Assembly: GCA_033239525.1 (NCBI GenBank)
Contig: BSYO01000004.1
Span: forward strand, 9,019,410-9,083,409
Source of the DNA: Nepenthes gracilis
Taxonomy: Eukaryota; Streptophyta; Magnoliopsida; Caryophyllales; Nepenthaceae
Reading direction: 5' to 3'
Length of the DNA stretch: 64,000 bases
The position numbers and the translations under genes were made by a program. The notes beneath the pieces were generated by a model. It saw only the letters and a list, made by a program, of their open reading frames with translations, ran no database searches and was not told the origin of the DNA. This document shows, in pieces, positions 46,090-58,169 of the stretch. The first letter of the stretch is position 1; every line of letters begins with the position of its first letter.

Positions 46090-46974
46090 TATTACATTTC
46101 TAGGTCCGGGTTCTCTAGTGGATTAGAGAGCCTTCGGATTTTACGTTTGAGTTGGATCATGATCGGGTCTGGTCTCCGCGCTCCTTAACCTTGGCTCTGC
46201 ACAACACAAATTATAAACAAGATATTAGAGATCGGTAGGTTGTTCTCCTCCCAAAAATACTTCGACCATTAAGTCAATTATCTTCTATAATAAATAGAGA
46301 AATGCGGGAGTGAATGTAGGATGCGGTAAGGAATATAAGAATGCAAAAATGCAAGATTTTTTGAGCGGTTTTGAGAGACAAGGCTCTGCTGGATGCACTG
46401 CAGGGAGCAGCTCACTAAGGTTGCTCGACAGAGGCTTTAGGGAATTAGGATTCTAGATCAGAGAGATCAAGAATTTCGATTAGGAATCGGGGGATCAAAG
46501 AGAGATTGTAGAGATCTTGTTCCTAGTGAAGGAAAGGATACTTATAGGCTCCATGGTGGAGAATCTTGAGCGCGGGAACCTCCGACATATGGCAAATCGG
46601 GATTTGCCCGTCGCTAACTGCTGGCAGTAGTCAGCGGTGTCAGTTTTGCCTTGCGGTGGCGTGAGAACAGTCGTCGGGTATTGACCACGCTTGGTCTGGT
46701 ACCTGCGCGCGAATTGGCTGAGCGGCTTGGGAGAACAGCATGTGCCGCGGCCTGCAGTGTATTGGCCCGCATTCTCGGGATAAGCTTCTACCGCCTGCAG
46801 TTGCCTGAGCAGGTTGCTGCGGCGCGCTATTTGGTTATGCTCTGAGATACCGCGTGGGCTGCGCTCCTGGTCCAGTTGGGCTTCAGAGGGATTCTAGGCC
46901 TGCTACTCGATTGGGCTGGCGTCCCTTTGAATAGGCCTTGCTTCTCCTGGGCCGCCTCCGAGTTGGACCCAATA
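46090..46974 (-). repeat. 5' LTR of Tat element
   Basis: 885 bp, collinear with 33868-34766. Its outer end ...TTGGACCCAATA is the same as in the other copy and similar to ...TTGTACCCAACA of the 3033-21281 complex. Confidence 0.87.
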
Positions 46975-47736
46975 TATGCAAATATATTTTATTAATTTTT
47001 TATAATAATTTTTAGTTAATCAAACTAAAAACTTTACATCGAAATATAATTATATAGATTTTCTCAATTATGAAAAAATAAATCATATTTATCAAAATAA
47101 AGTACAGATTTTGTCAAGTTGTAAATAAATGACATGTAAAAATATTTGTACAAAAATTTTAGAATTTCAATATCACACGTATGAGTATTTGAATAAAAAA
47201 TACTTAAAAAATTTAACAAAATCAGTAACAAAGGAAGAAATGGATTTATATGCATTTACTTTCAATTAAAATTATCAAAAATTTGCTTAGATTTACTTTC
47301 TTTTTCTTCTTTCTCTCTATTCTTTTTACTCTTTTCCTCTTCTTTTTCTCTTTCTTCTCTTAAAATTTGCCAAAAAATGAGTGGAATCAGGAAGAAATAT
47401 CCTTATAGAACATATTAGCACACATGTGCCGATCAGACACGAATTAGGTATAAAGATTTCTTTAAACTTGCACATGAGCGCTCAATAGGCATATCTTAAA
47501 TATCACTATTCAGGACTAAATACATACAAATATCTCTCATGCGCACCTTTGGTGCAGCAATTTTTTTAAAAAATATGCTAATGCATGGATCTGGTGAATA
47601 TTAGGTATCAATCGAATCTAACTCACATCGGCCAAATAATTAAATTTTAATTTAAACTCATAATTAATATTGATAATTTATTAATTTACTTAAATTCAAT
47701 ATGATTAAAATAAATCTTGAAATTGGGGTCTTACGA

Positions 47737-48400
47737 TGAGCCTCCACACATAATCAATAAAATCACAACAGTAATATCACACCAAGTAATCGGATCAACT
47801 CCAACCATGAAATCAACCGAACCCAATAGAGCGGCATTGACCTCAACATCAATACACGTACAGGCAAAACCTATCCTTGAGAAATTCTTAATGTGAAAAC
47901 TATCAAACAATAGACAACCCACTTCGCTAACCATATAACTCAACCTGTCGAGGGACCAAAATTCTAAAAGCTGATTGTAGAAGTTTACCCAAATTGGGAT
48001 TTTACCATGATCATCTTTACTGAGGACCATACTAGCTAGCTTGCCACTCCTTAAGGAAATTACACACCTGCCATTGTCCAGGGGCCATCCTCACAAACGT
48101 TACACATACAGCTGACATCCGAGAACATAAGGTAGAAGCAGCCTCTGGAATCCGTCAGAACTTGAATGAGCCCAGACGTATCCCACAGCCTTTTCGCAAT
48201 AGCTTCAACCACAGGGAAGGCTGCCCTCCACCCCATGAAATAAGCCACAAGAGTTTGATTCCCAACGCTTTGCCCACCTTACCAATACCAAGAGGGGGTT
48301 TAACAAGAATTTTCTTCACTCTTCTCTCGTATATTTCTGTATCAAAGTGTAAAGCCTCCGGACTGCCCGTTGAAAAGTCTATATGGGGTTGATTTATATC
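47737..48400 (-). pseudogene. L1-type LINE ORF1, DUF4283 region
   Basis: On the minus strand 48248-48060 reads MAYFMGWRAAFPVVEAIAKR and, near its end, EDGPWTMAG. After a frame shift 48030-47737 reads IPIWVNFYNQLLEFWSLDRL, VGCLLFDSFHI and RIGFACTCIDVE. This is the DUF4283 layout ('PW-I-G ... IPVWV-I--LPL-YWS---L--I-S--G-PL--D-----R--FARVCVE') found in ORF1 of plant L1 LINEs. Repeat A' follows immediately. The LINE 5' end probably lies a little beyond 48400. Confidence 0.82.
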
Positions 48401-51123
48401 TCAACTTACAAGTACTGTTGATTAAACACAATAAGTTAGTTGCGCCAGAATTTTTCAGTTCGATTTTATTTTTATTTGTAAGGTTTTGAGGAGTAATGAA
48501 TATTATAAATCAAAATTTGATTTGACCGATTTAAAAATGGGCTTGTGAATTTTTTTGATTTAAATTCTGTATTTTATAAGCCAAAATAAGTATTCAAATA
48601 CATGAAGGTAGCTTATTGATTTAATCTTCTATACTCAAATTAGTGTCATATTAGATAAATTAAAGAATGTGAAATATAAGAAGTTGGCTTCACAATAGTA
48701 ATATTCCATGCATTGAGATTTTTTAGAAAAGAATGTCATCTGAAAAATAAACTCATAATTTTTTTAAGTGTGAGTTCAAATATTACGAAACTTGTATTTC
48801 AACGGTTAATTTTGGAATCTTTTCGGCCAAGATTGAGTAATTTAACAAACAAATGATTCTCTATATACTTAAGATATTAAAATGTACAATACTTTTTTTT
48901 ATATATATTAAGAGACTTTATATTTGTAGAAGCACATTAGTCTGCCCTAAAGTTGAATAAATAATCTTCCAGTATGTAATTGACATCTGTTTGAGAAATT
49001 ATAACCAATTACTAAGTAGACGGCTTCCTTTCTAAAGAGTTAATGCCCTTATTAGGAAATTGCTCTCCTCCTTTAAAAAGTTAATTCATTCAAGTTTAAC
49101 AGTTATATTTATAAACATTGTTTTAGTGGGTCTTTTAGATAACTTAACACAAGCTAAGCTCTCCGAATGACATGTTATTGCATTTCCTGATGGAGCTTGT
49201 TAGATGGAGCAGGCCGCCATGACTTTGGCCAAGGACCTCGACTACTTTGACATCCATTCAAGCTAATGACACGGTCTCTAGCAAAGGGACATTCAATTTG
49301 GGTGCCCGATTGCTTGTCTTGGACTGAAAGATCACCTTCCAAGAAGTCCGGCCTTGTTCGGACTAACAATACGAACTTGTCTAAGCTAGCGAGTCAAGAC
49401 TAGTCCAAACTTGCGACTCGTACTTATCTCCTAACAACTCGAATTGATCTAATAGCTCAGATTTGCTTATCAAACTCGAATCTTTACCATTAATTTGTTG
49501 AACCTCACCTTGCCACTGCCATCCCTGGATTTGGTGGGCCCTTCAAGGCTTGTTCCACAGGTTTTAAAAAAAGCAGGAAAAAAAGACAACTATATTACCT
49601 GAGTACTCTTTATTTTTAATAAGACAAAGTATATATTTTGAATATTTATTTTATTAATTATTTAGCAAAGGATAAATAATATTTAATTATTTCTTTTGAT
49701 GTATGGGATAGCCTAGCATGGAGGTGGTCTACACACACAACTGCCAGGAGGACCAGGCACCCAGCACGCCTCTGACGCTTTGAGCTCACAACTTTTGCTT
49801 GTGGTTCACGAAGAATAGTAAGTGTAAGACAATGTAATTGGATAAAAAGGAGAATCTTGCATCTTTGTATCTTCTATTCTGAAAATAATTTCCAAAATGT
49901 TATATAATTTATAATAAATATAAATGCCTAAAAAAATTTCCCTTATCTCGTATCTATTTTTTGGATAATAACATCATGAGGATACATTTGAGTCGTGATT
50001 TTATCCCGTTGTCCATCCATTTATTTATTTTTATGTCGATATATTAATATAAATTGATAAGCTATCACGTTATCTAGATTTTTTAAATATTGTCTTTTAA
50101 ACCTTTTTATGAATGTAAGTTTCTAAATAATATGACAAAACCATTTTGTTATAATACGTTATTGTGTAATTTTAACTCATTACATTGAAGAAAAAGAATA
50201 ATAAAAAGAAAAGCCCCCATAAGAGATTTTGCAATTTGATTAGTCTATGTTGCAACAATATGTTTGGATTATTTTTCAGAACAAGGGAATACTAAAATCA
50301 TAATTTTCCTAAAAATATAGTATTTATATATCGTGATTTTCTCTCGATTATGTTGTGTTATTTCTATTAGATCCAACGAAATATGTGATTATAAAAAATG
50401 CAAAGTTGAAAGAAATTATGAGTATTTTTTTTAAAATTGTTGTCTAGGGTTTTCATTATGAAGCAATTGAAATAATTTTTTATATAGTATGAGCATAAAA
50501 CTAGATATTTTTTTTGAAAAGAAGCGTGGTCCATTCAAAGTAGGATAATAATATTTGGAAGAAAAATAAAAGAAGGAATAGAACTATGTGTATTCCATTA
50601 AAAAAAAAAAAAACTAATTTAATCTTTTTTAATTATAAATATTTAATTAATATTAAATAAATAAAATTAATACTTTTTTAATAATAAATAAAAATTAAAT
50701 AATATTTTATTAATATTAAATGATTATAATTAGAATGAGTTAAATTAAAGGAGTAAACTCTTCGAATATCTGAAAGAAAAAGAGAGGTGCTAGGCAGGGA
50801 GTTATGTTAATTTTCCATTTTAGGTAGTCAATGTCTTGGCTTTTTGTGGAATGGACCAAACAAAGAAAGGTTAGGCAGATCCCGACAGCAACACGTCTCG
50901 CTCTCTCTCCGTCCTTTCATTGCCAGTGTGGAAAACTAGGGTAAGCATTTGTACTGTTTTCTCTTTACAATTACAATATTAATAGTACAATTACATGGGA
51001 AATTATACAAGTGGCGGGGGTTAAAATGAGAGAAAAAATAAAATAAAACTAAATCAGGAGGGTGGAAGAGTAATGAACTGTCTACCGAGGATTGAGGAGA
51101 GAAAAATGGTGGTAGAGTTCCAA
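48401..51123. other. AT-rich intergenic DNA, no gene seen
   Basis: 49140-49560 and 49700-49800 are less AT-rich and may be repeat fragments. The 64-codon minus frame at 49175-49369 is unrecognised. 50590-50720 is made of ATTAAT/AATAAA-type simple sequence. This stretch includes the 3' side of the MATE gene. I saw no clear poly(A) signal for it. Confidence 0.65.
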
Positions 51124-52851
51124 TTAATGCTCAGCGGTCGTAGACAACAGAGGGTCAGTTTCAAGAGAAGGCGGCTCCACTGGGTCGTCCTTAATGCAGA
51201 GTATTTCCTCAAGATCGTCCGGCAACTTGTTCAATTCTTTAACTTCCGGCAAAGAGGGAGGCGGCTGCGGCGCTGATGATTTTGTAAGCTCTCTGGCTCT
51301 CTCTACTTGAGCCGTCCAATCTGTTCTGCAGAGGACGTAGAGCATGAGAAACGCGCAAGAGGATTGCGCGGCTAGAAGCCCAAGCCACAGCCCTGCAAAT
51401 CCGATTTTGACCACCAACCCGAGGAAGATAGCGATAGGCATGCCAACTAAGTAGAACGACCCTAAATTGATGTTTGCGCCGATGGTAGGCCTAGCGCTTC
51501 CTCTTAGAACCCCACATCCAGTTGTCTGTGGACAATTCCCCAGCTCACAGAGTCCCGCGATCGGTAACGCCGCCGCAGTTAGCTCGAGAATCTCTGCATC
51601 CTTGGTGAAAAACTTCCCCCATTGGTGCCTCATTAAAGTGGTGAACAGCATGGCGGCGAGACCGAGAGCGACTGCGCAAGCGAGAGACACGATCATGGCG
51701 GTCCGGGCTCTGGCGGGGCGATTTGTGCCCAGCTCGTTTCCGACTCTCGTGGAGACACCGAGACTGAGGGCTGATGGGAAGATGTAGACGAGGGAGGTGG
51801 TCTGGATAAGGATGCCCATAGAAGCGATGGTTGCTTTTGGATTGACGAGAATCCCACACAGCATTATCATGAACTCATACCACCACCACTCGAGGCACAC
51901 CGAGATGCAATTTGGCACGGCTAGAGATAGAAGAGATGACCAGCCCCAGAGGCAGTCCATGCTCGGAGCAATCCACGAATCTTTGTATGCCCTGGAGAAG
52001 TAGATGAAGAAAGAAAGGAAGACGCAGAGATTAAGGTTAGTCCACACCATTGCCATGGCCACTCCTGCGATCCCCAGCTTCAGATGGACAACCAGGAGGA
52101 AATTTAATGGAACGTGGAGGAGAACAGAGACGCCTGTGCAGTAGGTTAACGGCAATGTGATGCCCTGAGTCCTGAGATAGATTCTGAGAGGATGAAGTAG
52201 AGAGAGGAAGAAGAGGTCGGGGATGGAGAAGAGGGTAAAAACATGAGCCACAGAAGAAATCTCTTCATCTTGGCCGCATCGCAGGAGGATTCCCTTCATA
52301 TTGAGCCATATGAAGGAGATGGGAACGGACGCTAAGAGCAGGAGGAGAACTGTTCTTTGAAGAGTTAACCCAAGAAGCTTCTTTTGCCTTGCGCCGTACG
52401 CTTGCCCGCAGATGGGTTCCATCCCCATCGCCAAGCCGGAGATCACGGAGTAGCCGGTAATGTTTGCGAAGCCGATGGAAAGTGATCCGCCTGCAAGCTC
52501 GAGCTTGCCGAGGTAGCCGAGGAAGAGCATGGAGATCATAGCTCTTGAGTACAACAGAAGGCCAGTTATCGCCGTAGGACCTGATATCTTTCCTATTGCT
52601 TTGATTTCTTCCAAGGCCTGACATACACACACAGCAAAAGACATGCATGCAAAAATATGAATCTCTCTTTTGAACATATGTATACATGACTGTTGTTGTC
52701 ACATTTTTTTTTTTTTATTATTTACCTCTGTGGGAGTTGGCCATCTATGGAGTTCTTCGTGATCCATGCGTTTCACATTGGGATCTGCGAAATGGGTTTT
52801 GCTGATGGGAGAGAGAAGAGGGGTCGGAGAAGATGACTTCTGGCTACACAT
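51124..52851 (-). CDS. MATE efflux transporter, DTX48-51-like subgroup (two exons)
   Basis: A proton-coupled antiporter of the multidrug and toxic compound extrusion family, 539 residues in the model, with the usual length and twelve hydrophobic segments in two lobes. Exon 1 is 52851-52726 (42 codons, MCSQKSSSPTPLL...RWPTPTE). The intron is 52725-52618 (GTAAAT...TATGTCAG, 108 bases) and exon 2 is 52617-51124, joined in phase 0. An unspliced frame would instead start at 52677 and read intron sequence, so I prefer the spliced start. Diagnostic stretches are LLLYSRAMISMLFLGYLG, GLAMGMEPICGQAYGA (103-118), CGQDEEI and SLGVSTRVGNELG. The closest plant relatives known to me are DTX48-51 (ABS3/ADP1-type), which act in endomembranes or tonoplast and influence hormone or iron-related traits. 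The substrate cannot be read from sequence. The C-terminal tail is acidic, Pro-rich and ends near ETDPLL (528-533), an ExxxLL sorting motif. No defects are seen. Confidence 0.93.
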
Positions 52852-52982
52852 AGCTGAATTCCTTTGCAGCAGCAGCAATAGAAAGTAACAAATGTTTTGT
52901 GTGGCCTTTCTGTAAGTTTAGTAAAAGCTTTTGTTTTCTTCGAATGGCTTGAAATTGTGGAGGCAAACAACGAGGGATAGGC

Positions 52983-52992
52983 TGTATATATA
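52983..52992 (-). promoter_or_regulatory. Putative TATA box of the MATE gene
   Basis: On the minus strand AAGTATATATACAGCC lies 130-140 bases before the start codon, giving a 5' leader of about 100 bases. Further upstream (53110-53131) is a run of GA repeats on the minus strand, a common plant core-promoter feature, followed by a short CA/AC run (53140-53150). Confidence 0.5.
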
Positions 52993-53229
52993 CTTGAAGA
53001 AGGAACTGGGGCACCTTCTTTCTTCTGTGGGACGTGTCAAGCAAATGGAGAAAAAAATGGTGGGAAAAAAAAAAAGAACAGCTGAATTGGAAACCCATAT
53101 CTTTTCTAACTCTCTCTCTCTCTCTATCAATCAATCTATGTGTGTGTGTGCGTTCGCTATTTTGACTCCTAAAAACCTTATCCCAGAACTGGGGAGCTCC
53201 AAGAAACCCTAATACATGAATGGTCAATT

Positions 53230-56200
53230 GTATTTGTCTTTAACCGTCAAGCTCTTGCTAGTATTACTTTAAGATACAATGGCGTGCCTCTGGCATTTTG
53301 GTAATGGTGGGTTCAATTTAAAGCCTTTTTTCATGGCTTTTGGTACAATATTCAGTACAGAAAGGTAGGATAATCTTCAACAAATATAAATATATATACA
53401 TATATTAAAATTTCACCTAATTTTTAGGGTTTCTATTGCTTCAAAGGTTGGGTTTTTACATCATGTTAAGGGATTGGATTTGAACGCCAAATTGGTCAAA
53501 TAAGGCAGCATATTAGAATTTTTGAAGGCAACAGAAATGTTGGCTTGATTTAAGGCAGCAACTCTGTAGTTATTCTATCGCATACAATGTCTCCACGTTA
53601 TCATATCGTATTACAACCAATTATTAGAAAATACGAGTTATTTTTTTAAAAATATATATATATATTAGATTTAATTAGTCATTAAAACATAACATATTTT
53701 TAATAATTTATCAACATCATGAAGCCACATAAATGCATCAAACACATTATATAGTTTTGTCTTTCGCACACGGCCCATTCCATGTGGTACTTGACCCTGA
53801 TTGGCCACTGAGAGTTGAAATTGTCCGCAAATAAACAGCAGTACCACCTCAGGCTACTGTTCCCAATTTAAGAGTAGTGACGAGCTTTTCTATAGACTGT
53901 TCAAGGACCCATCCAACATCCCTATCACTGTGAGAAAGAAAGAGAGAGATATACAACGGACAAAGTATGCCTACGTGATGACATCGGGTCGGTTCGGGCG
54001 GTGGAAGAGCACATCTGTGAGATATAAATCGAATAATTTGATGTTAAATAACAAATGATAAATAATCAGATATTCCAATATGAAATAATTTCAACCCGAA
54101 AATGGTCTCATGTTTCTCTAGAGGGTAGCATTAAGAGAATATTATTAAATAATATAATTTTTTATCTACCAATTTATGATAATTGACCTATGTAAAAATA
54201 AATAAGTAAATAAACAAATGGAACGAAAAGTGATTTTCTCTGAAGAGATTCTTAACGGGCTGTTGCCTATGTGTTAAAGCATGAAAGTACAGATGGATAA
54301 CACTGGCATAGAAAGAGACTCTGCTAATGACAAATTGATGATCGAACGTACTTCAGCTAATCAAAACACGCCTCGTAATATTTGTTCTGTTTTTTTTTTT
54401 TTTAATGAAAGTATAAAGAGTGTCATTATTTTTAAAAGAAAATCATTATTTTAACTATACTTTACAATTAATATGTACAGAAAATGAAGATTGTACAGAT
54501 AGTAATACTAAGATCATTGAATAAAATCAACCTAAAAGACATAATAATAATGCTTATAAATGTCTAAAAATTGCACATAATACAGAGACAACACGAGGGG
54601 GGAAAAATTCTGATGGGATTAAAACACTGGAAATATATATCAAATGAGACACATTAAAAAATAATAATAATACTTAATAATGGTTAGAAGAAAGAACAAA
54701 AATCATATACCAAGAAAAACTAACAGAAAGATTATAACTAAACAAATCAAAATTAATTACCTATACTTTATAAGAATATGACATTAAATCAAGTGATAAA
54801 AGTGAATTCATATAACCAATTTTATTTATCTTAAGACTTTATTATTATTATTATATACCGACCAAGCAATTGTATAGCTATAGGATAAAGATGACACAAC
54901 TACACTTAATTAATACAATAACAACCTCAATACTATATATATATATTATTATTTAAAAAAAAAAGGGGGTAGCAAAAGTGGAGTAGGAGGCATGTTTGCT
55001 GATCAACAGCTCTCCTTTCACTTCGCTGATGATCTGATAAAATATGTTATCCTCATGGGTAGCATTTTTTTTTTTCTTCCTTGCAAATGCATAATATCAA
55101 TGATATGTGGGGCCAGTGCTACCATTTGTGGGGGAGGGGGAAGTGACAGAGAGGAGGCCGGCCATATAGAAAAGAGGCAGATGGAACAAAGGGAACACAG
55201 AAAACCACCTACGTGCGCAAATTACAACCATTTAATAAATAACTCTTTTCCCAACACCGCCAGGATTAGGCGGTCAGTTAATGGGGAGTACCCTGCTCTG
55301 TTCTCTGCCACCCATCGGCCACCGCTACTGTTGGCTCTGCCACTACCAGCCACCTTTCCCCCTCTTTAACAAGCGGCCCCCCCAAGAGCGGTCATTTGCT
55401 TTTCTTTCTCTTTTTCTTTTTTTTTTTTTCTTGTTTTTGTCTCTGCCACACTGAGCAACTTTTAGATTTACTTTATTTTTCTTGTTTTCTTCTTGGCACC
55501 AATTATTTTACAGATGAATCCACAAGCCTGCTATCTGCCATATAAGAACTGTGCCCCCGCCCCACTAGGAATGCAGAAAAATGGGATATCCAGTGCACAT
55601 ACCTTCCCCTATACGTGTGGTTCAGGAAAGCACCGAACCACTCAAGTTATTTGTACAGAGTCTTGTCTTTTTATTATTTGCAAAAGATCGTTACCATAAC
55701 TTAAACCTGTGACCATTAGGTTACATGGCAACAACATTACAGTACCAATAAGGCTCCCATTCATGCCACACTATATGTCATTAGAGCAATAAATCACAAA
55801 CTCAGAACTTGATGTGAAACTGGGTTTCAACCAGTCAATTGTAAACTTTCACAACCAAGGCCAGCTGAGGAGCAAATCAAGTAGCATTAATCACCTAAAC
55901 TCGACATGATAACTGAATGGGCTCAACAAAATAGGAGTATTAACACAATTAGTAGAGTTGTTATCGAGTAAGCAGAAATCACAGAAAGTTGTGGAAACTT
56001 CTTGCATAATGTAAAGTGAGACCATATAAAATATATCCAAAATAATTCCAACCCTTTCTTGGAACCTGCAAATAGCAAGAGTTTTATACACAGGGCTCCC
56101 TCCTTTCAAATGGTTCACAAATTACCGGCCATCACTCATGTTTCACAGGATCACATCAGAAGCTTGGCCTGACTACCATTGAATTTGCCAAGATCTCTAT

Positions 56201-57827
56201 TTTCATCAAACAAAGACATCTTTCGTACAGAAACAATTGAACCAAACCACATATTAGCAGACATAACTGAGGACTGAAATTTCAAAACTTTCTCCAGCTG
56301 CAGTTCCATTATCGTAAATAAGTGATATCAGTTCTGTTGCACACAGTAAGGATGAAAGCAACAAAAATTATTTGTAGGGTTGAAGATGAATCTGCAAATA
56401 TATATATATATATCCACTATCCTATCAGAGAAGTGGGCGGGTTCACACTAGACAGAGAACCAATACAGCAATAGAAAACTGACAGGCATTAGGATCAAGT
56501 GGTGCTGCAAATTCACATGTGGTCTTTGAAATATGGTCTTCCACTTCAACAGTGGCAACAGATGCAGAAAAAATTAAATAACTAAAATGCTAGGAACTTG
56601 AATACCGCAGCAGACGAATCTCACCAGCTAAATGCTTGATCTGGATAGAATACAAGGCCTAATTTAGACATTAGCATGTCTCTGCAAAGATCAAAGGCAT
56701 GTGACTTTGGCACAGAAAGTATTGCTCCGTGGTAGATAAACAAGTGATTAATGCATGCAAAAATTGATCACAGATAAAATTTACCATAAAATCATGAGAT
56801 GATAAGACTTGAATTTTCCTTTTATCTTTTTCCTCATTTTTGTTCAATCAGTGACTATCACTTGCCTCCTGTCCATAGTGACATGAAATAGCATCAGTCC
56901 AAATAGCAAAGCAGCACTATTGACAGCATGATAGGCAGAGGTACTGTTCAAGAGCAATAAACATTGGAATTTATTCCCTTCTCTTATCCAGGAGAAAGCA
57001 ACGAAGATATACAGACCATACTGTAGGAACATTCCACAAAAAAAAAAAAAAAAAAACAAGTTTTTCAAAGGTAAGAACATAACATACAAAATTTGTCTGC
57101 ATCAATTTTCCATCATCAAAATTTGCTTCTCAAACTGAAGCCCCCAGGCATAATTTGCTGTATTTAGGCATCAATTTTAGATGCAAAATGCTCAAGATTC
57201 CAAAGCATCAATCACTGAAACATGAAATGAGCAACCAACAATAAAGAGCAGTTGAGGAATAAATCCCAATTTCCCACAACTCATTCAGGTTGGCAAAGGC
57301 ATTCCTCATGAGAGTGATCGGTAGAGGGTTCTCATGCATTTCTATGGTGATTATTCATTAAGTCGCAAAAGAAAAGGACATGGGTCATTCCTCAAAAAGA
57401 TTCTCCACTGCGTGAAGGATAACTTGTTCAAACCAAATTCCTTTTCTATACAACATTTATTGACAGCCATGAAAATAGTAAAATTAGGTCACAAAAGTAT
57501 GCTAAAACAAGCAACCTGTAACTCTTGAAGTCAGATGGTATTACCACCCAGATCATCACACTTACATGCTGAGATGATTCTTTTACTCTTTTACTTAATC
57601 ATAGCAGGAGTAACTTGTACATCAACGTTCATCCTACCTGTCTTAGCTCCTTACTAGAAGATGATACCTCAAACATTACATGAATTCTAAGGTTATGATT
57701 AATTAATCATCAGAGTATAGATTATAAGTTCATTTCAAACCGAACCAAACCCAAATTCTTCAAGTTGGTAGAGGCTTTCCTAGACCTACTTCTTGTCATT
57801 CTAAGACCATTAAATTCAACTCAGCCA
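53230..57827. other. Intergenic DNA upstream of the MATE gene, no gene seen
   Basis: AT-rich to about 54980, then mixed composition. Frames at 54992-55369 and 55493-55699 are short, without recognisable domains or codon structure. 55400-55430 is a T/C tract and 57040-57057 an A-run. 55500-57800 has the even composition of introns or long untranslated DNA, but I could not find splice-bounded coding blocks. Confidence 0.55.
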
Positions 57828-58169
57828 CTCTTTCCCTATGAAGCACGGACACCGACACAGGACACTAACACGACACGACACCGACACACTATTTTTTATA
57901 AATTAAGGATATAACACATTGGGGACACGTAAACTAAAATAATGATTTATATTTTTTAAATTGATGAATACTTCTATTCCATAATAAATGTGAAATAAAA
58001 ATATATATTTTTCAAATCTTATTCAAAAAGAATCATAGAAAGAAAACGAGTATGTATTCATATAAAGACAATAATATTAATACAACTTTCAAAAAAACAA
58101 ATATAAAATATCAATAACACTCAATTATAAAAAGTATATTATTTTCAAGAATCTATGACTATATTTTCT

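Larger units (their letters stand above)
33868..46974 (-). mobile_element. Tat-lineage Ty3/gypsy retrotransposon with antisense gene units
   Basis: 13.1 kb, bounded by LTRs 33868-34766 and 46090-46974. On the minus strand the order is 5' LTR, primer site, gag, protease, RT, RNase H, second RNase H, integrase, a long 3' part (39470-34767), purine tract, 3' LTR. A second RNase H after the RT-linked one is the hallmark of the Tat clade, and extra genes between integrase and 3' LTR are known in several Tat families. Here the extra genes lie on the plus strand and form up to three successive units. The five bases outside the LTRs (TATTT and TATGC) do not match well, so the target duplication has drifted or recombined. 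The insertion is still clear because both flanks belong to one repeat. Stops in every domain show that the element is dead. Confidence 0.88.
32676..47736 (-). mobile_element. Solo-LTR-like repeat A', split by the 13-kb Tat element
   Basis: The left part 32676-33867 and the right part 46975-47736 together match repeat A from end to end. For example, the right part continues the left with AATATATTTTATTAATTTTT, where A has AATATATTCTATTAATTTTA. LINE ORF1 follows at 47737. A 277-bp tandem duplication (32706-32982 and 32983-33240) is specific to this copy, as is the (TA)n/(GTATAT)n tract at 33415-33470. Directly left of 32676 the minus strand reads TTGGATCCAGATGC, faintly like a TGGTATCAGAGC primer site. 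Confidence 0.72.

Noticed and set aside
54992..55369. 125-codon plus-strand ORF
   Set aside because: No recognisable domain, includes homopolymer-derived Phe and Gly runs and a Pro/Leu tail. No splice or promoter support.
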